Shown here: positions 36,986 to 46,015 of the stretch, one piece after another
Layout: each line of letters opens with the position of its first letter
Position numbering within the stretch: position 1 is the stretch's first letter
Source of the DNA: Gluconobacter cerevisiae
GTDB lineage: Bacteria > Pseudomonadota > Alphaproteobacteria > Acetobacterales > Acetobacteraceae
Reading direction: 5' to 3'
NCBI RefSeq assembly: GCF_015244675.1
Contig: NZ_JABCQO010000002.1
Location: forward strand, 370,233 to 434,232
Length of the DNA stretch: 64,000 nt
Notes under the pieces: generated by a model
The model's database searches: none
Seen by the model: only the letters and a program-made list of their open reading frames with translations
What the model was told of the DNA's origin: nothing
Made by a program: the position numbers and the translations under genes

Positions 36986-37846
36986 ATGGGTATCTTTGAT
37001 CAGGTTCCGGGTTTTGACGCGCTTCCTCCGGGTTGGGGCGGGAGCGGCCCTTCCGAACCAGCGCAGGGTGAGGGACAGGTGCCGCCGATGAGGGCTTCCG
37101 GCAGCCGGGTTGCAACGTCGGATTTCAGTGTGCGCGAACTGCTGGTCGTCGAGCAGGCCGGGTTCCGGGCGCTTGGTCTGTGTCTGGGAAACAGCATCTG
37201 GAAAGTGCAGGCCAATACGCAGTTCCGCAACACGTCCTATGAACTGACGGATCTGACGGGGGCCATGTATGGCGCGCGTGAGAAGGCCGTTGAGATTATG
37301 CGCGAGGAAGCCGAGCAGCTTGGCGCGGACGGGATCGTGGGAACGCGTCTGGAGATTTCACAGCTTGCCGATAGCGGGATGTTGGAGTTCCGGGCGTTCG
37401 GAACGGCGATCGTCCATGCGGAAGGACATTCTGGATATCGGCGACCGGATGGACGACCGTTCACCTCCGATCTGTCGGGACAGGATTTCGCGCTGGCGTT
37501 GCGCTCGGGGCGGCGGCCGCTGGATCTGGTTCTGGGATGTTGCGTGCAGCATATTCCGCGCCGCAGCCTGATGACGACGCTCAAACAGGCCATGCAGTGC
37601 GTGGAACTGGATCTGTTCACGCAGGCCTACTATACGGCGCGCGAGCATGCCATGGAGCGGATGTCGGCCCATGCGGCTGAGGTCGGGGCCAATGAAATCA
37701 TCGGGACGACCCTGCGTGAGGAATCGCATGTTTGGGGCGATCATATCGTCGAGTTTTTGGCCATCGGCACGGCCATGTACGACACTGGAAAGCCGGACCC
37801 GAATTTCCGTATCGATCCGACCTTCACCCTGACGCTGGATGACTGA
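36986..37846 (+). CDS. Tandem YbjQ-like (DUF74) protein
   Basis: A 286-residue soluble protein with two YbjQ-like units. Unit 1 (about 45-150) has GAREKAVEIMREEAEQLGAD, GIVGTRLEI and LEFRAFGTAIVH. Unit 2 (about 165-270) has TAREHAMERMSAHAAEVGAN, EIIGTTLRE and VEFLAIGTAMYD. The first 40 residues are Gly/Pro-rich and probably disordered. GGGAG five bases before the ATG is a good ribosome site. The 3' end overlaps telA by 8 bp. Confidence 0.78.
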   Translation: MGIFDQVPGFDALPPGWGGSGPSEPAQGEGQVPPMRASGSRVATSDFSVRELLVVEQAGFRALGLCLGNSIWKVQANTQFRNTSYELTDLTGAMYGAREKAVEIMREEAEQLGADGIVGTRLEISQLADSGMLEFRAFGTAIVHAEGHSGYRRPDGRPFTSDLSGQDFALALRSGRRPLDLVLGCCVQHIPRRSLMTTLKQAMQCVELDLFTQAYYTAREHAMERMSAHAAEVGANEIIGTTLREESHVWGDHIVEFLAIGTAMYDTGKPDPNFRIDPTFTLTLDD

Positions 37847-39089
37847 CATGAGTGCTGATGAGACCAGACCGCTGGATCTGAGCGATCTTTATGCTGATGA
37901 GCCCGCGCCGGTCCCTGTGAAGGTTGAAGCGCCGACTCCCAGCGGTGCCGTGCCGCTGGCACTGGAACCGATACCCGCTTTTCCACGGCTGGTGGAAATC
38001 AGCCGTCTGCCAGCGGATATGGTCGAGGAGGCGCATCGACGCGCGGAGACGATTGATTTCGGAGACCTGAACACGCTTTTGTCGCACGGGATGGGTGCGC
38101 TTGGTGAATTGGCGAAGGTTTCGGACCGGATGCTGGCCGGACGGACCCTCGGCGAAAGCGATTCGGTTGGGGAAATCGCCGCAGGTGTTCTGGATGGTGT
38201 GAAGATCCTGCGGATCGGCGATTTGCAGAAGCTGGCGCGGGGCGAAGGCGGGGCGCCGGGGGGCTTTCTGGCGAAGATGGGCGGTCTGCTGGGGGGCGCG
38301 AAGGATGCGCTCAGCGGGTTTGCCGAAAATCGCAAGAAGTTCAACGCCCTGATGGACCAGCAGGAGGCCAAAGCGCGGGTGACGATTGCCGATCTCAAGC
38401 GGAACATCACGTCATTCGAGGATATGTATCAGGCGCTGCGGCATGGGGTGCGGGAACTGAACATTGATATCGCAGCCGGTCAGCTTGCGCTTGAAGAGGG
38501 CGAGCGAAACGTTGAGTCGCTACGACAGCATGCGCTGGAGACACAGGACCCTGTGGATGCGGCCGAGGTCATGGAACTGCGCGGACGTCTGGCGAATTTC
38601 TCGGGGCATCTGAGCGAGCAGCGCGAAGGGCTGATGCGTGCGGCCCTGACCATCCCGATGATCAAGAGCACGCGCGAGGCCGCGGAAGCGCGGATCATGG
38701 CGCTGCATTCCGCGCTGACGAAGACCATTCCCAATCTGAAAGCGGCCTGCGCGGTGGCCGTGGGACAGGTGGACAACCGCAATGCCGCTACCGCGCGCGA
38801 TGCGCTGAACGAGGCGGACCGCAAGATCCTTGGACTCGTGGCCGATGGTGCGTTGGATGCGGCGCGGACGACTGCCGCCAGCCGGGGTGTGGACCCGCGA
38901 CAGATGGAGGCGCTGGCGCAGGCGGCGGACAAGGTCACGCAGGCTCTGGGCGAAATGGCGCAAAATGACAAGCTCGCAGCCGAAAGGGCGCAGGAGCAGG
39001 AAAAGGAACTGCATCAGCTTCGGGACCGTCTGGCGAGCAGCATGCGCAGTCTGGCGCAGCAGTCGGTGCAGCCCCTGGGTCAGCCCTGA
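37839..39089 (+). CDS. TelA family protein (toxic anion resistance)
   Basis: A 416-residue soluble, mostly alpha-helical protein. Family landmarks are present: ITSFEDMYQALRHGVREL-like helix, GQLALEEGERNVESLRQHAL, LTIPMIKSTREAAEARIMAL, and a C-terminal helical region ending in a Gln/Arg-rich coiled coil. TelA (KlaA/YceH) members were named for plasmid tellurite resistance; the biochemical role is unknown. The N-terminal 50 residues are Pro/Ala-rich. ATG 37839 overlaps the preceding stop; ATG 37848 is an equally possible start. No TerC or TerD genes are nearby. It ends in a 10-bp overlap with the convergent helicase gene. Confidence 0.82.
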   Translation: MTDMSADETRPLDLSDLYADEPAPVPVKVEAPTPSGAVPLALEPIPAFPRLVEISRLPADMVEEAHRRAETIDFGDLNTLLSHGMGALGELAKVSDRMLAGRTLGESDSVGEIAAGVLDGVKILRIGDLQKLARGEGGAPGGFLAKMGGLLGGAKDALSGFAENRKKFNALMDQQEAKARVTIADLKRNITSFEDMYQALRHGVRELNIDIAAGQLALEEGERNVESLRQHALETQDPVDAAEVMELRGRLANFSGHLSEQREGLMRAALTIPMIKSTREAAEARIMALHSALTKTIPNLKAACAVAVGQVDNRNAATARDALNEADRKILGLVADGALDAARTTAASRGVDPRQMEALAQAADKVTQALGEMAQNDKLAAERAQEQEKELHQLRDRLASSMRSLAQQSVQPLGQP

Positions 39090-42022
39090 AGGAGAGGGGG
39101 CTCGTTTTCCTGTGTCTCAGGGCGCAGGAAGCCGGCGATGTCTTCCAGCGCGTCGGCCAGAGACATGCGGCGGACATCCACGCCGTCGGGGAAGGCCGAG
39201 AGCAGGCGTGAGGGCATGCGGCGATCCAGCATGACGAACACGCCGCGATCATTGCCGTGACGAATCAGGCGGCCGAACGCCTGCCGCAGACGCATCCGGG
39301 TGATGCGGTCGTCATAATCGCCGGGTCGGCCTTCGGACAGCAGGCGGCGGCGTTCGCGGTGCAGGATGTCGGGGCGGGGCCAGGGCGTCTTTTCAAACAC
39401 GACCATGCGCAGGGCTTCGCCGGGAACGTCCACACCATCGCGCATGGCGTCCGTTCCCAACAGACAGCTATGGGTTTCGGTGCGGAAGACGTCCACGAGG
39501 GTCGCGTTGTCCATGGCATCGACATGCTGCGCGTAGAGCGGAAAGCCCTGCGTTTCCAAAGGTTCATGGATGCGGCGATGGACTTCTCGCAAGCGGCGGA
39601 TGGCTGTGAACAGGCCGAGTGCACCGCCACCTGCGGTTTCAAACAGGGCGCGGAAAGCATGCGCCAGCGAGGCAATTTCGCCCGAGACGTCCGTAATCAC
39701 ATAGGCGCGTGTCTGCGTGGCGTAGTCGAACGGGCTCATAACCGAGGCGCGGATGGGCGGCTTGAGGAAATGCGTGGCGCCCAGACGCAGTTCGGCTGCG
39801 TGCCAGCTTGCTTCGTTTTGCGTGTCGCCGTGACCGGTCTGGTCGCGCAATGTGGCGGAGGTCAGGAGCAGGCCGTGAGCGGGTGTCTGGATTGTCGAGA
39901 CGAAGGGGATGGTCGGGTCCAGCCAGTGCCGGTAGAGGCCGATGTCATGGTCGCTTTGTGCTTTGCCGGGGGTGGCCCGGGTGCGGGGAAGGCGTTCGGT
40001 GCGGATGAAGTCCACGAAAGTGGGGGTGACGTCCGGTTCTGGCGGCGTTTGCAGTGCGTCGAGCATCCCGATCCAGCCGGACAGGCGGCTGATGGCGCGG
40101 CGATGCAGGGTGCGGATCATGGCTTCGATGCGTTGTCGGATAGGAGCGTCCATTTCCGCATCGTCCTCAACCTGTGCAGCGAGACGGTCCGCCAGAAGAC
40201 GGATGGGATCGCGCAGGCGCGTCAGGGCGCGGCTGAGCGTTTCGGAGGCAGCGGCTACGTCGTCGTTGACGGGGTGTAGGTCGCATTCCGCAGAGATATA
40301 GCCATCCCGGTTGTCCTTGGTCTGTCGGGCGCGGAGTTGGTGATCCAGAGCGCGGAGGAAGACTTCGGACTGGTTTTCGGGTGTGGGGTCTGCAGGGATC
40401 AGCAGGGCGGGGGCATCCTCGGAAGGCGGTAAGACGCTTTCGTCAGCGGGGCTCTCGGGGCGCAGGCGTGTGCTCCAGCCGGGGGCGGGGAGGCTTCTTG
40501 CGGCCTGAAGCGCGGCTTGCAGGGGAGTGTCGATCATGGGCAGGCGTTCGACCAGATCGTCCAGTCGTCGTTGCAGGCCCCGGGCGCGGGAACGGCTGCC
40601 TTCTGCTCCGAGAAGCCAGCGACGGAGTTCGGCGGCTTCAAGCCCGGACAGGGCCGTGGCGAAGGCGCTGTCGGCGGCGTCGGGGATATGGTGGCCTTCG
40701 TCGAAAACATAGCGGGTGGGCGTGGTGTCTTCGTCCGGCAGGCCGGGCGGGGCGAGGGAGGCCCAGGCTGCCTGTGAGAGAACGAGGGCGTGGTTGGCAA
40801 CGACCAGATCAGCCTGCCGAGCGCGGCGGATTCCGTGTTCGACGAAGCAGGTTTGATAATGGGGGCAGGCGGCGTGGATGCATTCGCCGCGTCGGTCGGC
40901 GATACCGAAAAGCGTGCCGTGGCCGAAGAGTTCGCCGAACCAGCCGGGGAGGTCGCCGCCCATGAGATCGCCGTCGCGGCTGGCTTCGGCCCAGCGGGCG
41001 AGCAGGGCCATGGGGAGGAGGGCGGAGAAGCCGTCAGGGCCGCGTGAGGTCGCAACGTTGAGCAGGTCTTCCATGTTCAGCAGACACAGATAGTTTTCCC
41101 GGCCTTTGCGGACGACGACTTTCTCCCGAAGGATCTTTTTATCCGGGTAGAGGCGGCGGAGTTCCTGTTCGATCTGGCGCTGGAGATGGCGGGTATAGGT
41201 ACTGATCCAGACGGCGCCATCATTCTGCTCGGCCCAGAGGCTGGCGGGCGCGATATAGCCGAGCGTCTTGCCTGTGCCGGTTCCGGCTTCGGCGAGGACG
41301 ACATTGGGGGAGCCGATGCTTTCGCGCGGTTCGAACGCACCAGTGGCAACGGAGGCGAAATCGGCTTGGCCAGGGCGGATTTCGGCGTTTTCTCCAAGGA
41401 TTTCTCGCAGACGTTGACGGGCCGCGTTTGGTGAGACGGGTTGACTTCCGGGGGCTGGGCGCGGAGCTGTTTCTTCCCAGCGCGGCAGGCGCTTCCAGAT
41501 GCGGATGGCTTCGTAGGGATGAGCGCCTGTCGTGTCTTGCGGGGTTCCGAGCACGTCCGTGACTTCGCCGCTCCAGGCCCATCCGGCGCGGGTCAGAGGG
41601 ACCATCAGGGCACGCAGACGTGTACCTTCGGGTGTTTCGGCCTTGTGTCGCAGTTCGTCGAGCAGCGTTTCGCACAAAACGGGCAGGAGGTCCGCGCCGA
41701 TGGTTTCAGGCGGCTCGATTCCGAGGGCGAGGGCCAGCCCGCGCGGGGTGGGGGCGACGGTCGTGGCGGGGCGGACGAACAGGAACAGGTCCAGCAGGTC
41801 GAACCACGGAACGGGTTGGGACAGCGGCGAAAGGTCCAGCGCGCGCAGGGCCGCGGGACCATGGACCAGAAGGGGCGGGGGAAGTTGTGTGAGGCGTTCG
41901 CGCGTTTCTTCTGCTGTCAGGTCCAGCAGTTCGCCATCCGGGGTCAGGAGGGAGGACAGGCCACGACGGGCGACGAGGGCCGGAGCGTCGAATGGCGACA
42001 GGAAGGTGGGGGCGCGGGGCAT
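39080..42022 (-). CDS. DinG/XPD-type ATP-dependent DNA helicase
   Basis: A 980-residue superfamily 2 helicase. Walker A EAGTGTGKTLGY is near residue 245; the Fe-S cluster cysteines lie in a region with LCLLNMEDL and GECIHAACPHYQTCFVEHG; the DEAH-box variant is VFDEGHHIPDAAD; and the C-terminal motor has LLLTSATLRDQ, LGTDAMRDGVDVPGEALRMVVFEKTPW and QAFGRLIRHGND. The N-terminal 220 residues are an additional, unassigned domain. It should unwind DNA 5' to 3' in repair or replication-conflict resolution. Confidence 0.88.
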   Translation of the reverse strand: MPRAPTFLSPFDAPALVARRGLSSLLTPDGELLDLTAEETRERLTQLPPPLLVHGPAALRALDLSPLSQPVPWFDLLDLFLFVRPATTVAPTPRGLALALGIEPPETIGADLLPVLCETLLDELRHKAETPEGTRLRALMVPLTRAGWAWSGEVTDVLGTPQDTTGAHPYEAIRIWKRLPRWEETAPRPAPGSQPVSPNAARQRLREILGENAEIRPGQADFASVATGAFEPRESIGSPNVVLAEAGTGTGKTLGYIAPASLWAEQNDGAVWISTYTRHLQRQIEQELRRLYPDKKILREKVVVRKGRENYLCLLNMEDLLNVATSRGPDGFSALLPMALLARWAEASRDGDLMGGDLPGWFGELFGHGTLFGIADRRGECIHAACPHYQTCFVEHGIRRARQADLVVANHALVLSQAAWASLAPPGLPDEDTTPTRYVFDEGHHIPDAADSAFATALSGLEAAELRRWLLGAEGSRSRARGLQRRLDDLVERLPMIDTPLQAALQAARSLPAPGWSTRLRPESPADESVLPPSEDAPALLIPADPTPENQSEVFLRALDHQLRARQTKDNRDGYISAECDLHPVNDDVAAASETLSRALTRLRDPIRLLADRLAAQVEDDAEMDAPIRQRIEAMIRTLHRRAISRLSGWIGMLDALQTPPEPDVTPTFVDFIRTERLPRTRATPGKAQSDHDIGLYRHWLDPTIPFVSTIQTPAHGLLLTSATLRDQTGHGDTQNEASWHAAELRLGATHFLKPPIRASVMSPFDYATQTRAYVITDVSGEIASLAHAFRALFETAGGGALGLFTAIRRLREVHRRIHEPLETQGFPLYAQHVDAMDNATLVDVFRTETHSCLLGTDAMRDGVDVPGEALRMVVFEKTPWPRPDILHRERRRLLSEGRPGDYDDRITRMRLRQAFGRLIRHGNDRGVFVMLDRRMPSRLLSAFPDGVDVRRMSLADALEDIAGFLRPETQENEPPLLQG

Positions 42023-42191
42023 TATGGGCAGTGTAGCGGGAAGGAAAAATTCCGGCGAGGATGTTTTGCGGATTTTGCGAACGGAACGTGAAAGCTGGCT
42101 GTCTGCAAGGGGTTAGGAAGAGCAAAAAAGTTACTGAAATATTTCGTAATGTGAAGGATTGGTCAGAGTGAAACGGGAATGTGTCGTATTG

Positions 42192-42220
42192 CTTGACCGG
42201 GAAGAAGTGTCTCCCTACTT
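42192..42220 (+). promoter_or_regulatory. Predicted promoter of lysS, giving a near-leaderless message
   Basis: TTGACC (42192-42197) and TACTTT (42215-42220) are 17 bp apart. Initiation about 7 bp downstream would leave only some six bases before the ATG at 42233, and no ribosome site is visible there. The -10 match is weak. Confidence 0.4.
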
Positions 42221-42232
42221 TTTAGTGTAATC

Positions 42233-43876
42233 ATGCAGAAATTTAAGACACCTATCGCCCCGTCCCTCTCTTCTGACGCGCCGCTTCCAAAAGCATGGCC
42301 GTTCGAAGAGGCGCGAAAAATCACCGCGCGCATGGATGCGCGCGCGCAGGACACGTCGGACCAGACGCCAGAGCAGACTCCGGCTCTTCTCGAGACCGGC
42401 TATGGCCCTTCGGGTCTGCCGCATATCGGCACATTTGGCGAAGTGGCGCGTACGACCTGGGTGCGTCAGGCCTATGAGGCGCTCACGGGCCGCCCGACCC
42501 GTCTGCTGGCGTTCTCCGATGACATGGATGCGCTGCGCAAGGTGCCGACCAATGTGCCTCATCAGGAGCTTCTGGCGAAGTATATCGGCCTGCCGCTAAC
42601 GCGGGTGCCCGATCCGTTTGGTGAATACGAGAGCTTTGCCGCGCATAATAATGCACGTCTGCGCCAGTTCCTCGACAGTTTCGGTTTTGAATACGAGTTC
42701 GCCTCCGCCACGCAGTATTACACAAACGGCACGTTTGATGCGGCGCTGCGCCGTATGCTTGAAGTCCATGACGAAGTCGTGGCGACCATTATTCCGACGC
42801 TTGGTCCGGAGCGTCGTGCGACTTATTCGCCAGTTCTGCCGATCCATCCGGAAACCGGGCAGGTCATGCAGGTGCCGATCATCAAGGTTGATCCGGATGC
42901 CGGGACCGTTGTGTGGAAAGATGAGTCCGGCAAGACGTTCGAGACGTCCGTTCTGGGCGGTCATGCCAAGATGCAGTGGAAGGCCGACTGGGCCATGCGC
43001 TGGTATGCTCTGGGCGTGGATTATGAAATGTCCGGTAAGGATCTGATCGACAGTGTGAAACTGTCTTCGAAGATCTGCCGCATTCTGGGCAAGGAACCTC
43101 CTGCGGGCCTGACCTATGAACTGTTCCTTGATGCGCAGGGGCAGAAGATCAGCAAGTCCAAGGGTAATGGTCTGTCGGTTGAGGAATGGCTGCGTTACGG
43201 CACGCCGGAAAGTCTGGGACAGTACATGTTCCAGCAGCCGACGCGCGCCAAGCGTCTGTTCTTCGACGTCATTCCACGCGCTACAGACGATTATCTGACG
43301 CTCGTGCAGAAGGCCGAAACGCAGGAAGGGCCGGAACTGATGGCCAATCCGGTCTGGTTTATTCATGGCGGAACACTCCGTCCGGAAGACACCAGCCCGG
43401 TGTCCTACACGGCGCTGCTGAACCTTGCGAATGTGGCCAATGCCGACAAGCCGGAGACGCTGTGGAAGTTCCTGCGGCGCTATGATCCGACGTTGTCGCC
43501 CGAAACGCATCCATATGTGGACCGTCTCGTACGCTGCGCGCTGACATATTTTCAGGAGCAGGTTTACCCGAACAAAACCTATCGTGCGCCCACCGATACC
43601 GAGCGCAAGGGGCTGGTGGACCTTGCGGACGAACTGGCCAAGCTCGCGCCGGAAACGTCGCCGGGTGACGTACAGGATGTCGTGTTCGAAGTCGGAAAAC
43701 GTTATTTCGAGAAGTCCGAACTGCGGTCGTGGTTCGGATGCCTGTATGAGGTTCTGCTGGGGCAGACCGAAGGGCCGCGTTTCGGGATTTTTGCCTCCCT
43801 GTTCGGGCTGCCGGAGACGGTTGGTCTGATCCGGGAAGCGCTCGCGCGGCCTGTTGAAGAGCCTGTACAGGGCTGA
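42233..43876 (+). CDS. lysS: Lysyl-tRNA synthetase, class I
   Basis: A 547-residue class I synthetase: the HIGH-type motif is PHIG (63-66) in GLPHIGTFGE, and the KMSKS-type motif is KISKS at 305-309 (GQKISKSKGNG). FSDDMDALRKVP and GKDLIDSVKLSSKIC are typical of archaeal-type LysRS found in alphaproteobacteria. It charges tRNA-Lys. The gene following by 3 bp encodes an MprF-like protein whose canonical homologues use Lys-tRNA as substrate. Also called lysK in some annotations. Confidence 0.96.
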   Translation: MQKFKTPIAPSLSSDAPLPKAWPFEEARKITARMDARAQDTSDQTPEQTPALLETGYGPSGLPHIGTFGEVARTTWVRQAYEALTGRPTRLLAFSDDMDALRKVPTNVPHQELLAKYIGLPLTRVPDPFGEYESFAAHNNARLRQFLDSFGFEYEFASATQYYTNGTFDAALRRMLEVHDEVVATIIPTLGPERRATYSPVLPIHPETGQVMQVPIIKVDPDAGTVVWKDESGKTFETSVLGGHAKMQWKADWAMRWYALGVDYEMSGKDLIDSVKLSSKICRILGKEPPAGLTYELFLDAQGQKISKSKGNGLSVEEWLRYGTPESLGQYMFQQPTRAKRLFFDVIPRATDDYLTLVQKAETQEGPELMANPVWFIHGGTLRPEDTSPVSYTALLNLANVANADKPETLWKFLRRYDPTLSPETHPYVDRLVRCALTYFQEQVYPNKTYRAPTDTERKGLVDLADELAKLAPETSPGDVQDVVFEVGKRYFEKSELRSWFGCLYEVLLGQTEGPRFGIFASLFGLPETVGLIREALARPVEEPVQG

Positions 43877-43879
43877 GCC

Positions 43880-46015
43880 GTGGGCGCGCCCAAAGATAAA
43901 AGACCGGAGTTTCGGTCGCTCGATGTTCAGGCTCCGTCTGCGAAGGGGCAGGTCTGTGCATCGCTGGAGGCGGACCCCGTGGATTGCGGGTGTGCAGAGG
44001 CCAGTCCGTCGAAACGCCGCTGGCAGGTTCTCCTGTCACGTGCGCCGGCTCTCGTGGGGCTGGGTCTGCTGGTGGCGGCTGTGGTCGTCATCTGGCGGGA
44101 ACTGCGCCATCTTTCGCTGCATGACATCACCACAAGTCTGAGCGCTATTCCGGATTCTGCGTTGCTGGCCGGTGGTGCGGCGACACTTCTGTCCTACTTC
44201 ATTTTGACTTTCTATGACCGTCTGGCCTGTCTGCATGTCCGGGCGGACGTGTCGTATCAGCGTTCTGCTTTCGCGGCGTTCTGTTCCTATGTGCTGTCCC
44301 ACAATCTGGGCTGTGCGGCGATTTCAGGCGCAGCGGTGCGATTCCGGCTCTACCGGAGCTGGGGCGTGGCACCGGGTGCGATTGCGCAGATCATTGCGTT
44401 CTGCTCGGCGACCTATCTGCTCGGCACGATGGCGCTGATCGGTGGGATTCTGATTGTCGAGCCGCACGCAGTGCCGGTTCTGATGCATCTGCCGACATTT
44501 CTGCTCAGGTTTGTGGGGCTTGGGCTTTGGGGTGTGCTGCTGGCCTATGTGCTGGTTTCGCGCGTCCGAAAGCATGTGCGTGTCTGGAAGTATGAGATCG
44601 AGTTGCCGGGGCCGGGGATTGCGATTGCACAAATCGCCGTCAGTGCGGCGGACATGGCAGCGACGGCGCTCATTGCGTATTGCGTGCTGCCGCCTCTACC
44701 GCCGGAAGCCCATTTCGGGTTCGGGACCTTTCTGGCGATCTATCTGGCTTCTTACACGGCCGGGCTGATGGCCAGCGTTCCGGGGGGCTTGGGCGTTTTC
44801 GACGGGGCCATGCTGCTGGCGTTGCAGGCCTATTTGCCGACATCGCAGATCATGGGCGCAATCCTCGTATTCCGGCTTTTCTATTACATCATCCCTCTTC
44901 TGATTGCGGGGCTGATGTTCGCGGGGCACGAACTGTTTCTCCGTGGCGAACAGGCGCTGGTTTCGGCAGGGCAGACGCCGCGCAGGGTCAGGCCCAGTCA
45001 GGTAATTCGGGAATCGGAAGCGGATTTCTCCGTGGCGGTGGCGACGAGTGTGCAGGCTGTAGTCGGGCTGTTGCTGCTGCTCTATGCGCTGGTGGCGGAC
45101 CTGCCGCCTGTGCAGACGTCCTTCTGGGCTGCGGTATCGCAGATTGCGGATCTTCTATTGACGGTGGTTGGTGTCGGGCTTGCGGCACTGTCCTGGGGGC
45201 TGTCACAGCGTGTGGCGCTGGCCTGGAAATTTTCTCTTGGGATGCTGGGATCGGCTGTTCTGCTGCTGCTCTTGCGTCATGCGCCGTGGGAAGGGCCGGT
45301 TGTCATTGCGCTCGTGATGCTGCTGCTGCTGCCGTTCCGGAATTGCTATTATCGCAGGGCGCATCTTCTGACCGCTCCTCTGACGCCCGCAACACTTGCG
45401 CCGCTCTCGCTGTGGGGACTGGGGCTCATGGGGGTGGGCTGGGTAGCGGTTCAGCGGCATCTGGGGCCGATCTGGTGGCGCTCCATGATCTATGATGCCC
45501 ATACGGCTGTTGGGCGTTGGTTTCTGGGATTTTCGGCCCTTTGCGGATTTTACGTCCTGTGGCGCGGAATGCGCCGGACGCGCATTCGGTTTGAAGCCTG
45601 GACGACCGAGAATGCCTGCCGATATCACAGTCTGGCCCATGCCTTGCCGCAACTGGGCACGCGTCGTCCGACCGGGCTTTTGCTAGACGAGGCCGGACGG
45701 GCGGCCATTCCGTTTCTGCGGACGGGGCAGTTCATCATCGGACTGGGTGATCCGGCGGGCTCCGAACGGAACTGTGTGGCCGCGATTTGGCGCTTGCGGG
45801 ATCTAGCGTTGCAGGAAGGCTGCAAGCTCGCTTTCATACAGGTTGGCCAGTCCCTGATGGCCGTTTATAACGATCTGGGACTGACGGTCTGTCCAGACAG
45901 GACAGCCGGGACGGTATGCTGTTTCTCCGAGGATTATCGGATGCTGCGCGCTTTTCTGAAGGGTGAGGAACGTCTGGCACGCAAGCGCCAGCCACAGGCT
46001 GCAACAGGCTCATGA
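43880..46015 (+). CDS. MprF-like membrane protein with truncated lysyl-transfer domain
   Basis: A 711-residue membrane protein. After a 43-residue soluble N-terminus come about 14 hydrophobic segments. The first eight belong to the UPF0104/flippase half (LGCAAISGAAVRFRLYRSWG, YTAGLMASVPGGLGVFDGAML). The C-terminal soluble part (about 560-700) has TGLLLDEAGRAAIPFLRTG and IGLGDPAGSERNCVAAIWRL, which match the first half of the DUF2156 lysyl-phosphatidylglycerol synthetase domain, but it ends about 150 residues early compared with usual MprF (about 840-880). The start is GTG, 3 bp after lysS. The stop overlaps the marC start, leaving no room for the missing half. Confidence 0.83.
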   Translation: MGAPKDKRPEFRSLDVQAPSAKGQVCASLEADPVDCGCAEASPSKRRWQVLLSRAPALVGLGLLVAAVVVIWRELRHLSLHDITTSLSAIPDSALLAGGAATLLSYFILTFYDRLACLHVRADVSYQRSAFAAFCSYVLSHNLGCAAISGAAVRFRLYRSWGVAPGAIAQIIAFCSATYLLGTMALIGGILIVEPHAVPVLMHLPTFLLRFVGLGLWGVLLAYVLVSRVRKHVRVWKYEIELPGPGIAIAQIAVSAADMAATALIAYCVLPPLPPEAHFGFGTFLAIYLASYTAGLMASVPGGLGVFDGAMLLALQAYLPTSQIMGAILVFRLFYYIIPLLIAGLMFAGHELFLRGEQALVSAGQTPRRVRPSQVIRESEADFSVAVATSVQAVVGLLLLLYALVADLPPVQTSFWAAVSQIADLLLTVVGVGLAALSWGLSQRVALAWKFSLGMLGSAVLLLLLRHAPWEGPVVIALVMLLLLPFRNCYYRRAHLLTAPLTPATLAPLSLWGLGLMGVGWVAVQRHLGPIWWRSMIYDAHTAVGRWFLGFSALCGFYVLWRGMRRTRIRFEAWTTENACRYHSLAHALPQLGTRRPTGLLLDEAGRAAIPFLRTGQFIIGLGDPAGSERNCVAAIWRLRDLALQEGCKLAFIQVGQSLMAVYNDLGLTVCPDRTAGTVCCFSEDYRMLRAFLKGEERLARKRQPQAATGS

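Noticed and set aside
45900..46012. A frameshift hiding the missing half of the MprF-like synthetase domain
   Set aside because: marC starts in an ATGA overlap with the MprF stop and is itself intact, so there is no DNA left in which the missing half could be encoded.
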